From Apium graveolens (Eukaryota; Streptophyta; Magnoliopsida; Apiales; Apiaceae): a stretch of DNA of 64,000 nt. Shown piece after piece: positions 36,343 to 47,640 of this stretch; positions within the stretch are counted from its first letter, which is position 1; each line of letters begins with the position of its first letter. Made by a program: the position numbers and the translations under genes. The stretch covers positions 222,700,090 through 222,764,089 of the forward strand of contig NC_133649.1 in assembly GCF_009905375.1 (NCBI RefSeq), read 5' to 3'. Below the pieces are notes generated by a model. That model was given only the letters and a program-made list of their open reading frames with translations. It ran no database searches and was not told the DNA's origin.

Positions 36343-38160
36343 ATGCGAGTGTTAGATCAAGATGTAACTTTTAATGTGTTTAATGCGATGAAGTTCCCTA
36401 TGGAAAATGAGGAGTGCTTAAAGGTGGAGTTGGTTGATTATGTGGTTACTTCAGAATTTGATCAATTGCTAAGGTCTGATGCCTTAGAAAAGGCCTTGTT
36501 GGGGAATTTCGACAGTGAAGATGATGAAGGGGATGAGCAGTTACAATTTTTGAATGTTTTTCCCTGGAAGAGGAAGATTGATATGCCTTTTGAATCTCTT
36601 GGAATGGAGGAGCCGAACAAATCTCCTAAGCACCTCAAGCCATCTATTGAGGAAGCTCCTACTCTTGAGCTTAAGCCTTTACCTGAATATTTGAGGTATT
36701 CATTTTTAGGTGATGCATCTACTTTTCCTGTTATTATTACATCTGACCTTTCAGGTAGCGACGAGGAAAAACTCTTGAGAATTCTGAGAGAATTCAAATC
36801 GATAATTGGATGGACGATAGCATATATCAAGGGAATCAGTCCTTTTTATTGTATATATAAAATTATGTTAGACGAAGGTAGCAAGCCTACTGTTGAGCAA
36901 TAAAGAAGGTTAAATCATATCATGAAGGAAGTCATGAAGATGGAAATTCTTAAGTGGCTGGATACAGGGATCATCTATCCCATTTCTGACAGTTCTTGGG
37001 TAAGTCTGGTTCAGTGTGTACCAAAGAAAGGAGGTATCAAAGTCGTTGCTAATGAGAAGAATGAGCTCATTCCTACTCGAACAGACACGGGGTGGAGTGT
37101 TTGCATGGATTATAGGAAGATGAACAAGGCCATGAGAAAATATCACTTCCCTTTGCCTTTTATTGATCAGATGCTTGACAAATTGGCTGCGCATGAGTAC
37201 TACTGTCTTCTGGATGGCTATTCGGGCTATAATCAAATTTGCATTGCTCCAGAAGATCAGGAGAAGACTACTTTCACTTGTCCATTTGGTACTTTCGCCT
37301 TTAGAAGGGTTTCTTTTGGTTTATGTGGAGCATCGACCATATTTCAGAGATACATGATGGCTATCTTCTCTGACATGATTGGTCAGAATGTGGAGGTGTT
37401 CATGGACAATTTCTTTATGTTTGTCAATTCATTTGATGAGTGCTTGCAGAATCTAGGCGACGTTCTCAAGAGGTGTGTTGAGACCAATCTGGTTCTCAAT
37501 TGGGAGAAATGTCACTTTATGATGCGACAGGGCATTATTCTTGGGCACAAGGTCTCTAGTAAGGGTCTTGATGTGGACAAAGACAAATTGGGGGTCATTA
37601 AAAATCTTCCCCCACCAATTTCTGTTAAGGGAGTTCGCAGTTTTCTGGGTCATGCGGGCTTCTACAGGCGTTTCATCAAGGACTTCTCAAAAATTTCTAA
37701 ACCTTTGTGCAATCTTCTGGAGAAATATTTTTCGTTCAAGTTTGATGACGAGTGCCTAACTGTTTTTTGTGTTCTTGAAAAAGAGTTTAATCACGGCACC
37801 TGTCATAACTGTACCTGATTAGTCTGAACCATTTGAAATGATGTGTGATGCAAGTGACTATGCAGTTGGAGCAGTTCTTGGGCAGAGAAAGAACAACATA
37901 TTTCATTGGTCTACTATGCTAGTAAGACCATAAATGGTGCTCAAATGAATTATACTACTACGAAGAAAGAACTTTTGGCTATTGTCTATGGTTTTGAGAA
38001 ATTTCGATCTTATCTGCTTGGGATGAAGGTGACAGTTTTCACTGATCATGTTGTAATTTGATATATCGTCTCGAAGAAGGACTCGAAGCCTAGATTGATT
38101 AGATGGGTTCTTTTACTTCAGTAATTTGAGTTGGAGATCAAGGATAGAAAAGGTATTGAG
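36343..38160 (+). pseudogene. Athila-type reverse transcriptase and RNase H, element C
   Basis: RT runs from about 36910 (WLDTGIIYPISDSSWVSLVQ, VCMDYRKMNKAMRKYHFPLP) to 37760 (RSFLGHAGFYRRFIKDFSKI). The catalytic FMDD reads FMDN: the second Asp is AAT at 37408-37410, where element E keeps GAT. RNase H follows (EMMCDASDYAVGAVLGQ near 37840; ITDH-like VFTDHV near 38035) with a frameshift and stops. The block 36343-36900 is a conserved acidic linker (LKPLPEYLRYSFLGD) upstream of RT and ends with a TAA at 36901. Confidence 0.9.
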
Positions 38161-39564
38161 AATCAAGTCACTGATCATCTCTCTCGTTTAGAGGATCCAA
38201 GTGCAACTTCACTGGATAAGACATTAATAAATGATTCTTATCCTGATGAGCAGCTGTTTGGAGTACAAAAGGAAGAACCGTGGTTTGCAGATATTGTGAA
38301 CTACCTTGTGAGTAATATCATGCCTCTCGACTTGTCGTACGCTCAAAGGAAGAAGTTTCTGCATGAGGTGAAGTGGTACATTTGGGTTTAGCCATATCTG
38401 TTTGGGCAAGGAGCTGATCAAATCATCAGGAGATGTATTTTTTACAGCAGAACAGGGGGGATCTTGCGAGATTGCCACTCAACGGCTTATGGAGGACATT
38501 ATGGTGGAGAAAAGACAACAGCTCGTATTCTTCAAGCAGGTTTCATTTGGCCGACTTTGTTTAAAGATGCTCATCAGTTCATTTTGAAATGTGATCAATG
38601 TCAACATGTGGGTAATATGTCCAAGAGGGATGACATGCCTCTTAATGTGCTACTCGAGGTTGAAGTCTTCAATGTTTGGTGAATTGACTTCATGGGGCCA
38701 TTTGTCTCATCTTGTAACAATTAGTAGATATTGTTGGCGGTCGATTATGTGTCGAAATGGGTGGAAGTCAAGGCTCTGCCTACAAATGATGTGAAGGTGG
38801 TGCTTAATTTTCTTCATAAGCAGATATTCACAAGATTTGGGACTCCGAGAGTCATAATCAGTGATGAGGGATCGCATTTTTGCAATCGCAAATTCACTGC
38901 TATGATGCAAAGGTATAATGTGAATCATCACATTGCTACGGCTTATCATCCTCAGATGAATGGTCAAGCTGAGGTATCTAACAGAGAGATCAAGCGTATC
39001 TTAGAGAAAGTTGTGTGTCCATCAAGGAAAGATCGGTCTTTGAAGCTTGATGAAGCTGTTTGAGCGTATAGAACAGCATACAAGACTCCATTGGGAATGT
39101 CGCTGTTTTAGTTGTTTTATGGTAAGGGGTGTCCTTTGCCGATGGAGCTCGAGCATAAAGCGTATTGGGCTTTGAAGAAGTTGAATCTTGATTTGGATGC
39201 AGCTGGAAAAAAGAGGATGATTCAATTGAATGAACTCGATGAGTTTCGGCTTCAAGCATATGAAAACAACAAAATGTATAAGGAGAAAGTCAAGATGTGG
39301 CATGATAGGGGGCTAGTGCTCAAATCATTTGTGTTGGGACAACAAGTTCAATTTTTTAACTCTCGTCTCCGTCTTTTTTCTGGAAAATTGAAGTCGAGAT
39401 GGTCAGGGCCTTTCATAATCAAAACTGTGTTTCCGCATGGAGCTGTGGAGATTTTTGAGAATGATCCAGGCCAAACATTTAAGGTAAATGGTCAGAGATT
39501 GAAGCATTACTATGGTGACAGGGCAAACCATGAGGTGGTTAATGTTGTTTTATTGTCTGTTTGA
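38161..39564 (+). pseudogene. Athila-type integrase, element C
   Basis: The zinc-binding end (CDQCQHVGNMSKRDDMPL at about 38592-38645) is followed by the core: IDFMGP after a stop near 38680, VDYVSKWVEVKALPTNDV, PRVIISDEGSHFCNR and TAYHPQMNGQAEVSNREIKR. The C-terminal part (39112-39564) has [20 protein letters not shown] and [19 protein letters not shown]. At least four stops interrupt it. The matching region in element E is 12660-11374. Confidence 0.9.
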
Positions 39565-39717
39565 TCTCGCATTACTACGTCAAGCTAACGACGTAAATCA
39601 AGCACTTCTTGGGAGGCAACCGAAGTTTGTTGTACATTAGTAGTTAGAGGAAGAAGAAATAAAGGAGAAAAGCACAAAAAAATTAAAAAAATAAAAAATT
39701 TCAGGGCCAAGTACAGT

Positions 39718-39885
39718 TGCACGGTGCGCCCGCGCTGAGGAAGCGGGGCGGCCGCACCACTTTTCCAGAAACAGAGCGTGCCCGCGCTACCTAGTGGGGC
39801 GGTCGAGCTGAAAAGGCAGTAGCACGGCGCGCCCGCGCTGAGGTAGCGCGCCCGTGCTGAGGTAGCGCGCGGCCGCGCTGCCCCT
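39718..39885 (+). repeat. CpG-dense repeated block between pol and third ORF (element C)
   Basis: At least five imperfect copies of GCGCGCCCGCGCTGAGG / GCGCGGCCGCGCTG in DNA otherwise about one-third GC. Self-complementary cores (GCGCGGCCGCGC) allow strong hairpins. The same block is found in element E (11068-11228), and shorter versions lie in the LTRs of both. Confidence 0.8.
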
Positions 39886-40063
39886 GAATCCGAAAAAAAA
39901 GTTGGGAACAGAGAAAATCGGGGACTTATTCCAAAAATCAATTTCTACCCGAATTTTACTCTTCCACATCCCAAATTTCTCTCTCCAAATTAAACCCATT
40001 ATTCCCACTATTACCATAATCAATTCCCACATCTATTCCATATATAATTCTCTTCCAACCTCC

Positions 40064-40072
40064 TATATATAC
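40064..40072 (+). promoter_or_regulatory. Putative internal promoter TATA box for the third ORF (element C)
   Basis: CCTATATATACACACAC, about 180 bp after the CpG-dense block and about 100 bp before ATG 40168. A CT-rich leader follows, as in plant 5' UTRs. The same word is at the same spacing in element E (10894-10901). Confidence 0.5.
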
Positions 40073-40167
40073 ACACACGTGTACACAAACTTTTCGATTA
40101 CTTCTCAAATTCTCAAACACAATTCTCTCTCAAACACTTATTTTTTATTCTCTCTTATTCAATCCCA

Positions 40168-41360
40168 ATGGCGCCCAAAAGACAGAAACTCAAGTAAGCA
40201 GAAGCACCACTGATTCTTCGAGTGCAGGTGGTGTGAGGCCAAGGTTTTCAACTCCCGAGGCTGAAGCGGAGTATACGAGGCTTCTCTTGAAGCCTATAGC
40301 CAAGGAGCGTGGTTTTATGCCATCAGGGAAAGATGGTAAGTTGCTGGAGATGATCTTGGAGATGGGTTGCTTTTTGTGAGGCACCCACTATTGTGCCCAT
40401 GAGTGTGGTTCGTGAGTTTTATGCTAATGTGAAGGCGGAGAAGAATGGTTTCACTGTGGTTCGGGAGATGACGGTGGAGTACAATGCTGAGGCGATAAGG
40501 AAGGTGATTGATCAGCCCGCGAGGAATCCCGGTTATGATATTTGGAACGAGAAGACTCTGGAGGAGTTTAATTTGGATTTGATAGTTATTACTCTGTGTG
40601 TGCCTGAGACTCACTGAAAGTTCAAAAGGGGCACAATAAATTATTCCACGTCCCCTGCTTCATGCATGAACAGGTTTGCACGTGCATGGAATTTGTTTAT
40701 TTGTGCTAACATCATGTCATCTTCTCACGTGCATGATGTTACTGTAGAGCGTGCACGGTTATTGTGGGGTATTCTACAGGGTGACTATGTGGACCTTGGT
40801 ATGGTTATTCACCAAGGGATTCTGAGATTTTTGCGAGGGAGTACTACGGGTTCTATACCCTATGCGTCTTTTATGACGAAGTTGTGTGTGGCAGTTGGTG
40901 TTTATTGGCCAGCACACGAGCAGCTCCAGATTTTGAGTGCTCCGATTGATAACACCACTTTGTTGACGATGCAAGAGTGGGATGGAAGCAAGCCTGATTT
41001 GAAAGGGCTAGGGTACTCTTTTGACCATCTGCCTGGTGGGAGGCCAGCTGCTGGGGTAGCTCAGACGAGCAGAACAGCTTGGAGATCTCAGTTAGGTGAA
41101 GAGTTTGGGCCATCGCAACAGGAGCAAATGTTGGAGTTGGTATGAGCATGGAGCAGTATAGGCGTCTAGCGAGGAGGATGGATGTGATGCATGACATCCA
41201 TAGTCGGTTTGCACGTGATCTCACCAAGGCATTAGGGACTGCTTTCAAAGCTATAGGTGTTAACATCCAGTGGCCAGTATTTGGTGAGGACTTCGTGTAT
41301 CCACCTCCAGACACGCCTGACACTCCACCCGTTGGGGGTGAGGATCCTGATTCGGATTAG
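40168..41360 (+). pseudogene. Athila-type third ORF (env position), element C
   Basis: ATG at 40168 (MAPKRQK); a frameshift/stop occurs within the first 15 codons. The recognisable body is 40393-41145: TVEYNAEAIRKVIDQPARNP, LDLIVITLCVPETH, in-frame TGA at 40615-40617, then MNRFARAWNLFICANI, GILQGDYVDLGMVIHQGI and WPAHEQLQILSAPID. Another frameshift near 41140 leads to QYRRLARRMDVMHDIHSRFA and PPPDTPDTPPVGG, ending at 41360. It is the counterpart of 9574-10797 in element E and shares its TGA after PETH. No signal peptide or transmembrane helix is visible, so an envelope function is unsupported. Confidence 0.7.
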
Positions 41361-42576
41361 GTATGCCTGATTCCTTACTATTACCTTCACTGAGGACAGT
41401 GAAAATTTTAAGTTTGGGGGTAGTAGTTGAAGGAATATGTTTTGTGTGAGTCGCATATAGTTCGCATATTCATGATAGTTTAGCGAATATAGTTGCATAT
41501 TTATTAAGTAGTAGTTTATTTTTATTTTTGTAATTTTTTATGATAGTTTGTTCATATAGTTTCATGCATTTGCATAATAACATGATCCCTTAGATGATTT
41601 TTCCGATTGATTTGTGATATTGATGCTAGTATAGTGATGTCGTATTTAGTGATGTTAAGTCTTATCGAATTGATTTGCATGCTAGAGACAATTGTATTTC
41701 ACTATGTCTTATAGGTTGCTTGAGGGCTAGATCATGATCATGGTTTATTTGTTTGTCGAGGTTTAATCGCTTGTTTATATTTAAAATTTAGGATATTCTC
41801 TTAATGATAAATTAACATGGATATTTAAAAATTGAAAAAAAATGAATTTCATTGCTAATTGTTGTGGCTAGGTGTAAAATGGCTAGTAGCCAGATCATTT
41901 TATATGAGTAGTCTAGGGTTGAGCGAGATGGAGCGAAACGCACTCGTTCAGAAATTTATGGAAAAAAAGAAAAAAAAAGAAAGGGAAAAAAAAGAGAAAA
42001 AGAATAATATAAGTGTTATGTATAATTGATCACGAGTGGGATCTTTAGTACTCGAGTTATTAAGTTCTTAGGGGATTTTGTGACTAGTGACTTAAGGCTT
42101 TTATAGTCTAGGATCCGCTAACCTAACGCTCGCTACATGGGTGCTATTGTATAAGTCTTTTGTGGACCTCACTCATTACATGATCAAGTTAGCATATTTC
42201 TGTTATTTATATGTTATGAATAAAAGCGTGAATCCATATAAAACTCCAATATAAGAATTGAAGTGTTACGAGTTATTTTGAGTCTAGCTTTTATTTTATA
42301 TATAACCTTGCGATTGCTTTGATGAGTAGTGCGTCATGATTATTGATCTAGTTGCGATGATATATCAGTGAGAATTTGCACATACGTACGTCTCTGGTTT
42401 TTAGCTTGATTTGTGGGGTTTGATTGATCTTTATGCGAATAACTACATTTGTTGAGATGTTGCTTGTTGATTGGTATAGTTATTCTATGTGGATCATTGC
42501 ATTCATATAGTTGCATTCATGCATTTTTGTTTCTTGTTCTTTAAGTCTGTTTATGCTTGAGGACAAGCATCGATTC
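41361..42576 (+). other. Long 3' untranslated region of element C
   Basis: Non-coding. Contains AAGTTTGGGGGTAGTAG at about 41410-41426 (a second PPT-like tract), a polypurine run at 41958-42006, and otherwise AT-rich sequence matching the inverse of 8361-9573. Confidence 0.7.
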
Positions 42577-42588
42577 AAGTTTGGGGGT
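42577..42588 (+). other. Polypurine tract of element C
   Basis: AAGTTTGGGGGT immediately before the 3' LTR start TGTTGAGTGG (42590). Confidence 0.85.
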
Positions 42589-42589
42589 C

Positions 42590-42809
42590 TGTTGAGTGGC
42601 ATTTATGACACTTTATAACGCTCCATAAAACTATGAATTGGTGTATTTGTACTCAAGTTGTTGGTGTTTTAATATGTTTTCTAGTGTTTTTGCATTTCAG
42701 GCACTAATTCGGAATTCAGGTGAATTAGCATTGATTTGATGCTAATATGGTGTTAGGATGGTGTCCAAGGAATAAAGGCTCGTGAAGATCAACTCATTAC
42801 AACAAGAAA
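42590..42809 (+). repeat. 3' LTR of element C, left part
   Basis: TGTTGAGTGGCATTTATGAC and onward, matching 32592 onward; interrupted by element D after the AGAAA target site (42805-42809). It continues at 55970-57174. Confidence 0.9.
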
Positions 42810-42882
42810 TATTAGATATATTTGAGATGTCATGTCTAATGTTTTTCATGTTTAGTTTTTCAGATCTTAACAAACAGGAAAT

Positions 42883-42985
42883 ATCAGTACTTACTGAAAT
42901 CAGCACTTACCGGAAGTCAGAACTTAAGGATATCAGTACTTAAATTATCAGGAGATAATTATCAGAAGATGGATATCAGAACTTA
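42883..42985 (+). promoter_or_regulatory. ATCAGNACTTA motif array in U3 of element D
   Basis: Five copies starting at 42883, 42899, 42916 (first base G), 42932 and 42975, that is spaced 16, 17, 16 and 43 bp, about 200-300 bp upstream of the TATA box. The same array is in the 3' LTR (55437, 55453, 55470, 55486, 55529). The inverse word TAAGTNCTGAT is scattered through the interior of the element. Enhancer function is inferred only. Confidence 0.5.
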
Positions 42986-43178
42986 AGTGCGGGAGGACGA
43001 ACAGTTAAGGAAAGGCTGATTGAAAGGAAAGAATATCAAGACTAAATAAAGAAGAGATATGCATGGAGAAGATTTCTATGGAAAATAGAAGACTTGGAAA
43101 AGAAGATATCTAATTGATAAATTTTAGGATACAGAATCATATTCAATATCAATTAGCGATTATATTGTAACTGTGTAG

Positions 43179-43186
43179 TATATAAA
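43179..43186 (+). promoter_or_regulatory. TATA box of SIRE-type LTR
   Basis: TATATAAA followed by ACACAGACATAGGG; the equivalent is at 55733-55740 in the 3' LTR. It is the likely start region of the genomic RNA. Confidence 0.65.
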
Positions 43187-43412
43187 CACAGACATAGGGT
43201 TTACACTATATGTGTTATCATAATCGAAGTTATTATTTATTGTAACCCTAGCAGCTCTCGTGATAAGTTATTCATCACTGAGAGAGGACAGTTCCATATT
43301 ATAACAGAGTTTATTGTGTTAAATAAAATATGTTTTATGTGTTCTTATAATCGATTTGATTGTGATAAACACTGTATTCAACCCCCTTCTACAGTGTGTG
43401 AGACCTAACAAG

Positions 43413-43424
43413 TGGTATCAGAGC
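43413..43424 (+). other. Primer-binding site of element D (tRNA-iMet)
   Basis: TGGTATCAGAGC, 2 bp after the 5' LTR end. Confidence 0.9.
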
Positions 43425-43465
43425 AATCTGTTAACACACAAACAATTTAAGATCAAAAAATAATC

Positions 43466-45792
43466 ATGTCTGAAGAAGAACAAACTCCAACCAAGCCCAC
43501 CAAAACTGAAGAACCTCCAAAGACTCAAATCCATAGTCGATATGAGACTATTAGAGTTCCCATACTGAAACCATCTGAATATCCCATATGGAAGGTGAGG
43601 ATGTCTATGTTTCTGGAAGCTACTGATCTAGAATACCTTGACAGAATCAATGAAGGACCACACAAGCCAACCAAACTCTCTGTTGTAGTTGCAGGTGAAC
43701 CAGCAACGTCTGTACCAAAGGAGAAGAGTGATTACACTGCTGAAGATATCTCATCAATTGCTAAGGATGCTAAGGTACGACACTTGCTACATAGTGCCAT
43801 TGATAATGTAATGTCAAACAGGGTAATCAACTGCAAGACTGCAAAGGAGATATGGAATGCCTTGGAGACAAGATGCCAGGGAACTGATTTAATTAAGAAA
43901 AATAGGAAGACTATATTCACTCAAAAGTATGAACGCTTTGACTCAAAGCCCAATGAGTCATTAACTGGTTTATATGACAGATTTGTCAAACTCTTGAATG
44001 ATTTATCACTAGTTGACAAGGAATATGATCTTGAAGATTCAAATCTTAAATTCCTGTTAGCTCTTCCTGAATGTTGGGATTTGAAGGCCACCACTATAAG
44101 AGACAACTATGCTCTTGAAGAAACAACTCTTGATGAAATTTATGGGATGCTCAAGACTCATGAACTTGAGATGGAACAAAGAAGTAAGAGGAATGGAAGA
44201 AAGTCAAGGACAGTTGCTCTTAAAGCTGAGGAGGAATCCCCCAAAGCAGCTGCCTCAAGGAAAGGCAAGGGAAAAGCTCTCATCATAAAGCTGATACCGA
44301 ATCATCAAGTTCTGATACTGATGATGCCTCAGAAACTGAAAGCTTACCTGAGATGGTTCCTGATGAAGAGATGATGAAGTTGTGTGCTCTTATGTTGAAA
44401 GGAATCACAAGGATTGCATACAGGAAATTCAGAAAGGGAAAGAAGCTTTCCAGGAAAGGTGCAAGTTTTGATAAGAAGAGTTTCAGAAAATCTGAAGGCA
44501 AAGGAGGAAAGTCTGACAAAGGAGATTACACAAATGTCAAATGCTACAACTGTGGTGAGAAATACCACATATATCCTGATCGCAAGAAAGTGAGGAGTGA
44601 CAAAGGCAAGGCTCTTGTCACAAAGAAGAAAAGTTGGACAGACACTTCAGATTCTGAAAGTAAGGTGAACTATGCGTTGATGGCAAATGCTGATAGCAGT
44701 TCTGATGCTGCTGAGTTAAAGGTACCTCAAACTACTTATGCCTTTCATACTGATGATATTAATGAGTTAAGAAGATATCTTAAAACCATTTTCATTAGTT
44801 ATAGAGATCAAACTTTAACTTGTGAAAGATTAACTTCTGAAATTCTTGCTTATAAAAAGAGGAATGATTATTTAGAAAAGGAGTTAGTCATGTTCCATCA
44901 AACTCAGAGAGATAGAGATGATGCTTTCTATGTTAGGGATGAAGTACTTAAAATGAATGAATCTCTAAAAACTGAGTTAGAAAAGGAAAGAGAGATTATC
45001 AGGACGTGGACTAACTCTGGTAAAGCAACTCAAGATATTCTTAGTAGTGGAAACTGGAAAGAGGGCTTAGGTTATGGAGATGATAAGAATGATAAGGGAA
45101 CTGTAGATATTGAGCCTATAGTTGTTAAACAAAAGCCAAAGGTAAATCCTGTTAAGTTTGTAGCTGTAAAGTCTGATATTAATAAATCAGAAGTTAAAGA
45201 GAAATTAACTTCTGACAAACCAAAATAGGGTAAGACAAATGAAGTAAACATAGGCTTAATGACAAAGAAGCAGCTTAAGCATAAGCTAAAAGATGTTAAA
45301 AATGTAAACAAGGTAAAGCCACCTAGGAAAAATAGGAATGAAAAAGAAGGTGTGAATAAAAGTAATGATTATAAGCCTGTTCCTAATGCTCCTAGAAAGA
45401 AATATTATAACTGTGGAATTTCTAACCATCTGGCTTCTTTTTGCAGGAAAAATAAGAACATAAACTCCTTACCTTCAAAGTCAGGAGTTAAGAGTCAGTC
45501 TATTAGATATGGGCCACAAAATCCTTATTTTCATTGTGGTAGTTTATGGAATTCCATTTATACTTGTAAGGAATATCATAGTTTGTACTATGATTATTAT
45601 CAAATAAAACCTTCTTTAAAGAAAGTTAGCATTGTTCCTTCTAGTGTAAGTTCTGATGCAAAGTCTGATAGTGTAAATGCTGATAAGAAAGATGTTAACA
45701 TAAACTCTGATGCTAAATCTGCTGCAAATGTTAACAAACTTAATAAGGCCAAAGGATCCAAGCAAGTCTGGGTCCTTAAAACTAATCATTAG
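43466..45792 (+). pseudogene. SIRE-type gag, element D
   Basis: ATG at 43466 (MSEEEQTPTKPTKTEE). The UBN2-type gag core includes YPIWKVRMSMFLEATDLEYL, AKEIWNALETRCQGTD and NESLTGLYDRFVKLLNDLSL. A frameshift near 44285 shifts the frame to that of 44353-45228, which contains a zinc knuckle CYNCGEKYHIYPDR whose last Cys is Arg. An extended charged and coiled-coil tail follows. A TAG at 45226-45228 and a stop at 45790 interrupt it. A second degenerate knuckle (YYNCGISNHLASFC) and a Cys-rich piece near 45530 lie in the tail. SIRE gag proteins are unusually long, which fits. Confidence 0.88.
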
Positions 45793-45804
45793 TGGTCTTT
45801 GTGA

Positions 45805-46218
45805 TTGCAGGGCAACAGGAAAAACATCCTAGTTCTGGACAGTGGATGTTCAGGACATATGACTGGAAATAAAACCCTGCTATCAGACTTTATGGAGAAA
45901 GCTGGCCCAAGTGTTTCTTATGGAGATGGCAACATGGGAAAAACCTTGGGATATGGCAATATAAATCTGGGGAATGTCATCATTGCAAAAGTAGCTCTGG
46001 TCTCAGGACTTAAACATAATCTGCTGAGTGTGAGTCAAATTTGTGACAGAGGTTATCATGTGGATTTCTTTGAAGAATACTGTGAAGTTGTAAGCAAATC
46101 TACAGGCAAAGTTGTTCTGAAAGGATACAGGCATGTTAATATTTATGAAGCCAAGCTTTCAACAAGTACTGATGGTTCTGCAATATGTCTGTTAAGTAGA
46201 GCATCAATTGAAGAAAGC
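45805..46218 (+). pseudogene. SIRE-type protease, element D
   Basis: Contains NILVLDSGCSGHMTGNKTLL, the copia-type protease site DSGCSGHMTG (about 45832-45861), then GNVIIAKVALVSGLKHNLLS. It is open until a TAG at 46219-46221, where integrase (NWHKKLSHLNF) begins; that Trp-His block is the start of its zinc finger. Confidence 0.85.
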
Positions 46219-47640
46219 TAGAATTGGCACAAGAAACTCTCTCATTTAAATTTCAACAATATAAATGAACTAGTCAAGAAAGATCTTGTGAGAGGTTTGC
46301 CAAAATCAGTATTTGCTCCTGATGGCCTTTGTGATTCATGTCAGAAGGCAAAACAAAGAAAATCTTCTTTCAAGAGCAAGACCGAATCATCAATTCTTGA
46401 GCCTTATCACCTACTACATGTTGATCTATTTGGTCCAGTGAATGTCATGTCTATTGCAAAGAAGAAATATGCTATGGTCATAGTGGATGAGTTGACCAGA
46501 TACACATGGGTGTATTTCTTGCACACAAAAAGTGAAACTGCGTCTATTTTGATTGATCATGTCAAGCAACTGGATAAATTGGTCAAAGATTCTGTGAAGA
46601 TCATAAGAAGTGATAATGTCACTGAGTTCAAGAATTTGATCATGGAAGAGTTCTGCAAAGATCATGGAATAAAGCAGGAATTTTCTGCTCCTGGAACTCC
46701 ACAACAAAATGGAGTTGTTGAAAGAAAGAATAGAACTCTTATTGAAGTTACATGAACTATGATTGATGAAGCAAAGTTGCCAACCTATTTTCGGGCTGAA
46801 GCTGTGCAGACTGCTTGTTTTACTCAGAATGCACCACTCATTAACAAGCATGGAAAAACACCATATGAGATGGTGAAGAAAAAGAAGCCAAATCTGAAGT
46901 ATTTTCATGTATTTGGATGCAAGTGTTTTGTTCTTAAAACTCATCCTGAACAGCTATCCAAATTTGATCTAAAAGCTGATGAAGGAATTTTTGTTGGATA
47001 TCCACTTTCCACAAAAGCCTTCAGAGTCTACAATTTAAGAACAAGGGTTGTCATGGAATCTATCAATGTCTCTTTTGATGATAAGAAACTTACAGGACAT
47101 GAAGATTTCAATGATCATGATCAGCTGAGATTTGAGAATGAAGTTTTAAATTCTGATACTGTAAATCCTGACAGTCTAAATCCCGATACTGTAAACTCTG
47201 ATGAATTAAACTCTGATGTTATTGAAACTGTGGTGACTACGCCAAAGGAAGATGCACCTGTGCAGGGGGAGCATACTGAAGATACAACCACCTTTCAAGA
47301 AGCATCAGAACCTATAACAGGCTCTTCAAGTTCTGATTCATCAAGTTCTGATGGGCCAAGTTCTGATAAATCTGGAAACTCAAGTGCTGATATTTCTGGA
47401 AAATCAAATTCTGAAGGATCCAACTCAGAGAGCATAATTTCAGGGGGAGAATCAGAAAATGTTGATGAAGACAACATGGATCATGGGGGAGCATCCAGTT
47501 CTAGAGAAAATCTTCCATCTACAAGGAAGTGGACTAAAGCACATACACCTGACTTAATTATTGGAAATTCTGATGTAGGTGTCAGAACTAGAACAGCTAC
47601 ATCAAATGAATGTCTTTATCACTCTTTTCTCTCTCAGACT
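46219..47640 (+). pseudogene. SIRE-type integrase, element D
   Basis: HHCC finger: WHKKLSHLN, then CDSCQKAKQRKSSFK. Core: HVDLFGPVNVMSIAKKKYAM (Asp), IIRSDNVTEFKN (Asp; the normal G of DNGTEF is V) and PQQNGVVERKNRTLIE (Glu). A TGA follows at 46753-46755, then TPYEMVKKKKPNLKYFHVFG and GIFVGYPLSTKAFRVYN. The C-terminal linker (47150-47640) is Ser/Asp-rich because of repeated AAGTTCTGAT words read as SSD. Confidence 0.88.

Larger units (their letters stand above)
42810..43410 (+). repeat. 5' LTR of SIRE-type element D
   Basis: 601 bp, TATTAGATATATTTG (TG mutated to TA) to GAGACCTAACA. TATA box TATATAAA at 43179-43186. Upstream of it, in U3, is an array of ATCAGNACTTA words. Confidence 0.92.

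Noticed and set aside
42841..42985. CRISPR-like or satellite array in the SIRE LTR
   Set aside because: The motif is only 11 bp with 5-6-bp gaps, present in a plant retrotransposon LTR; a promoter-proximal motif cluster explains it better.
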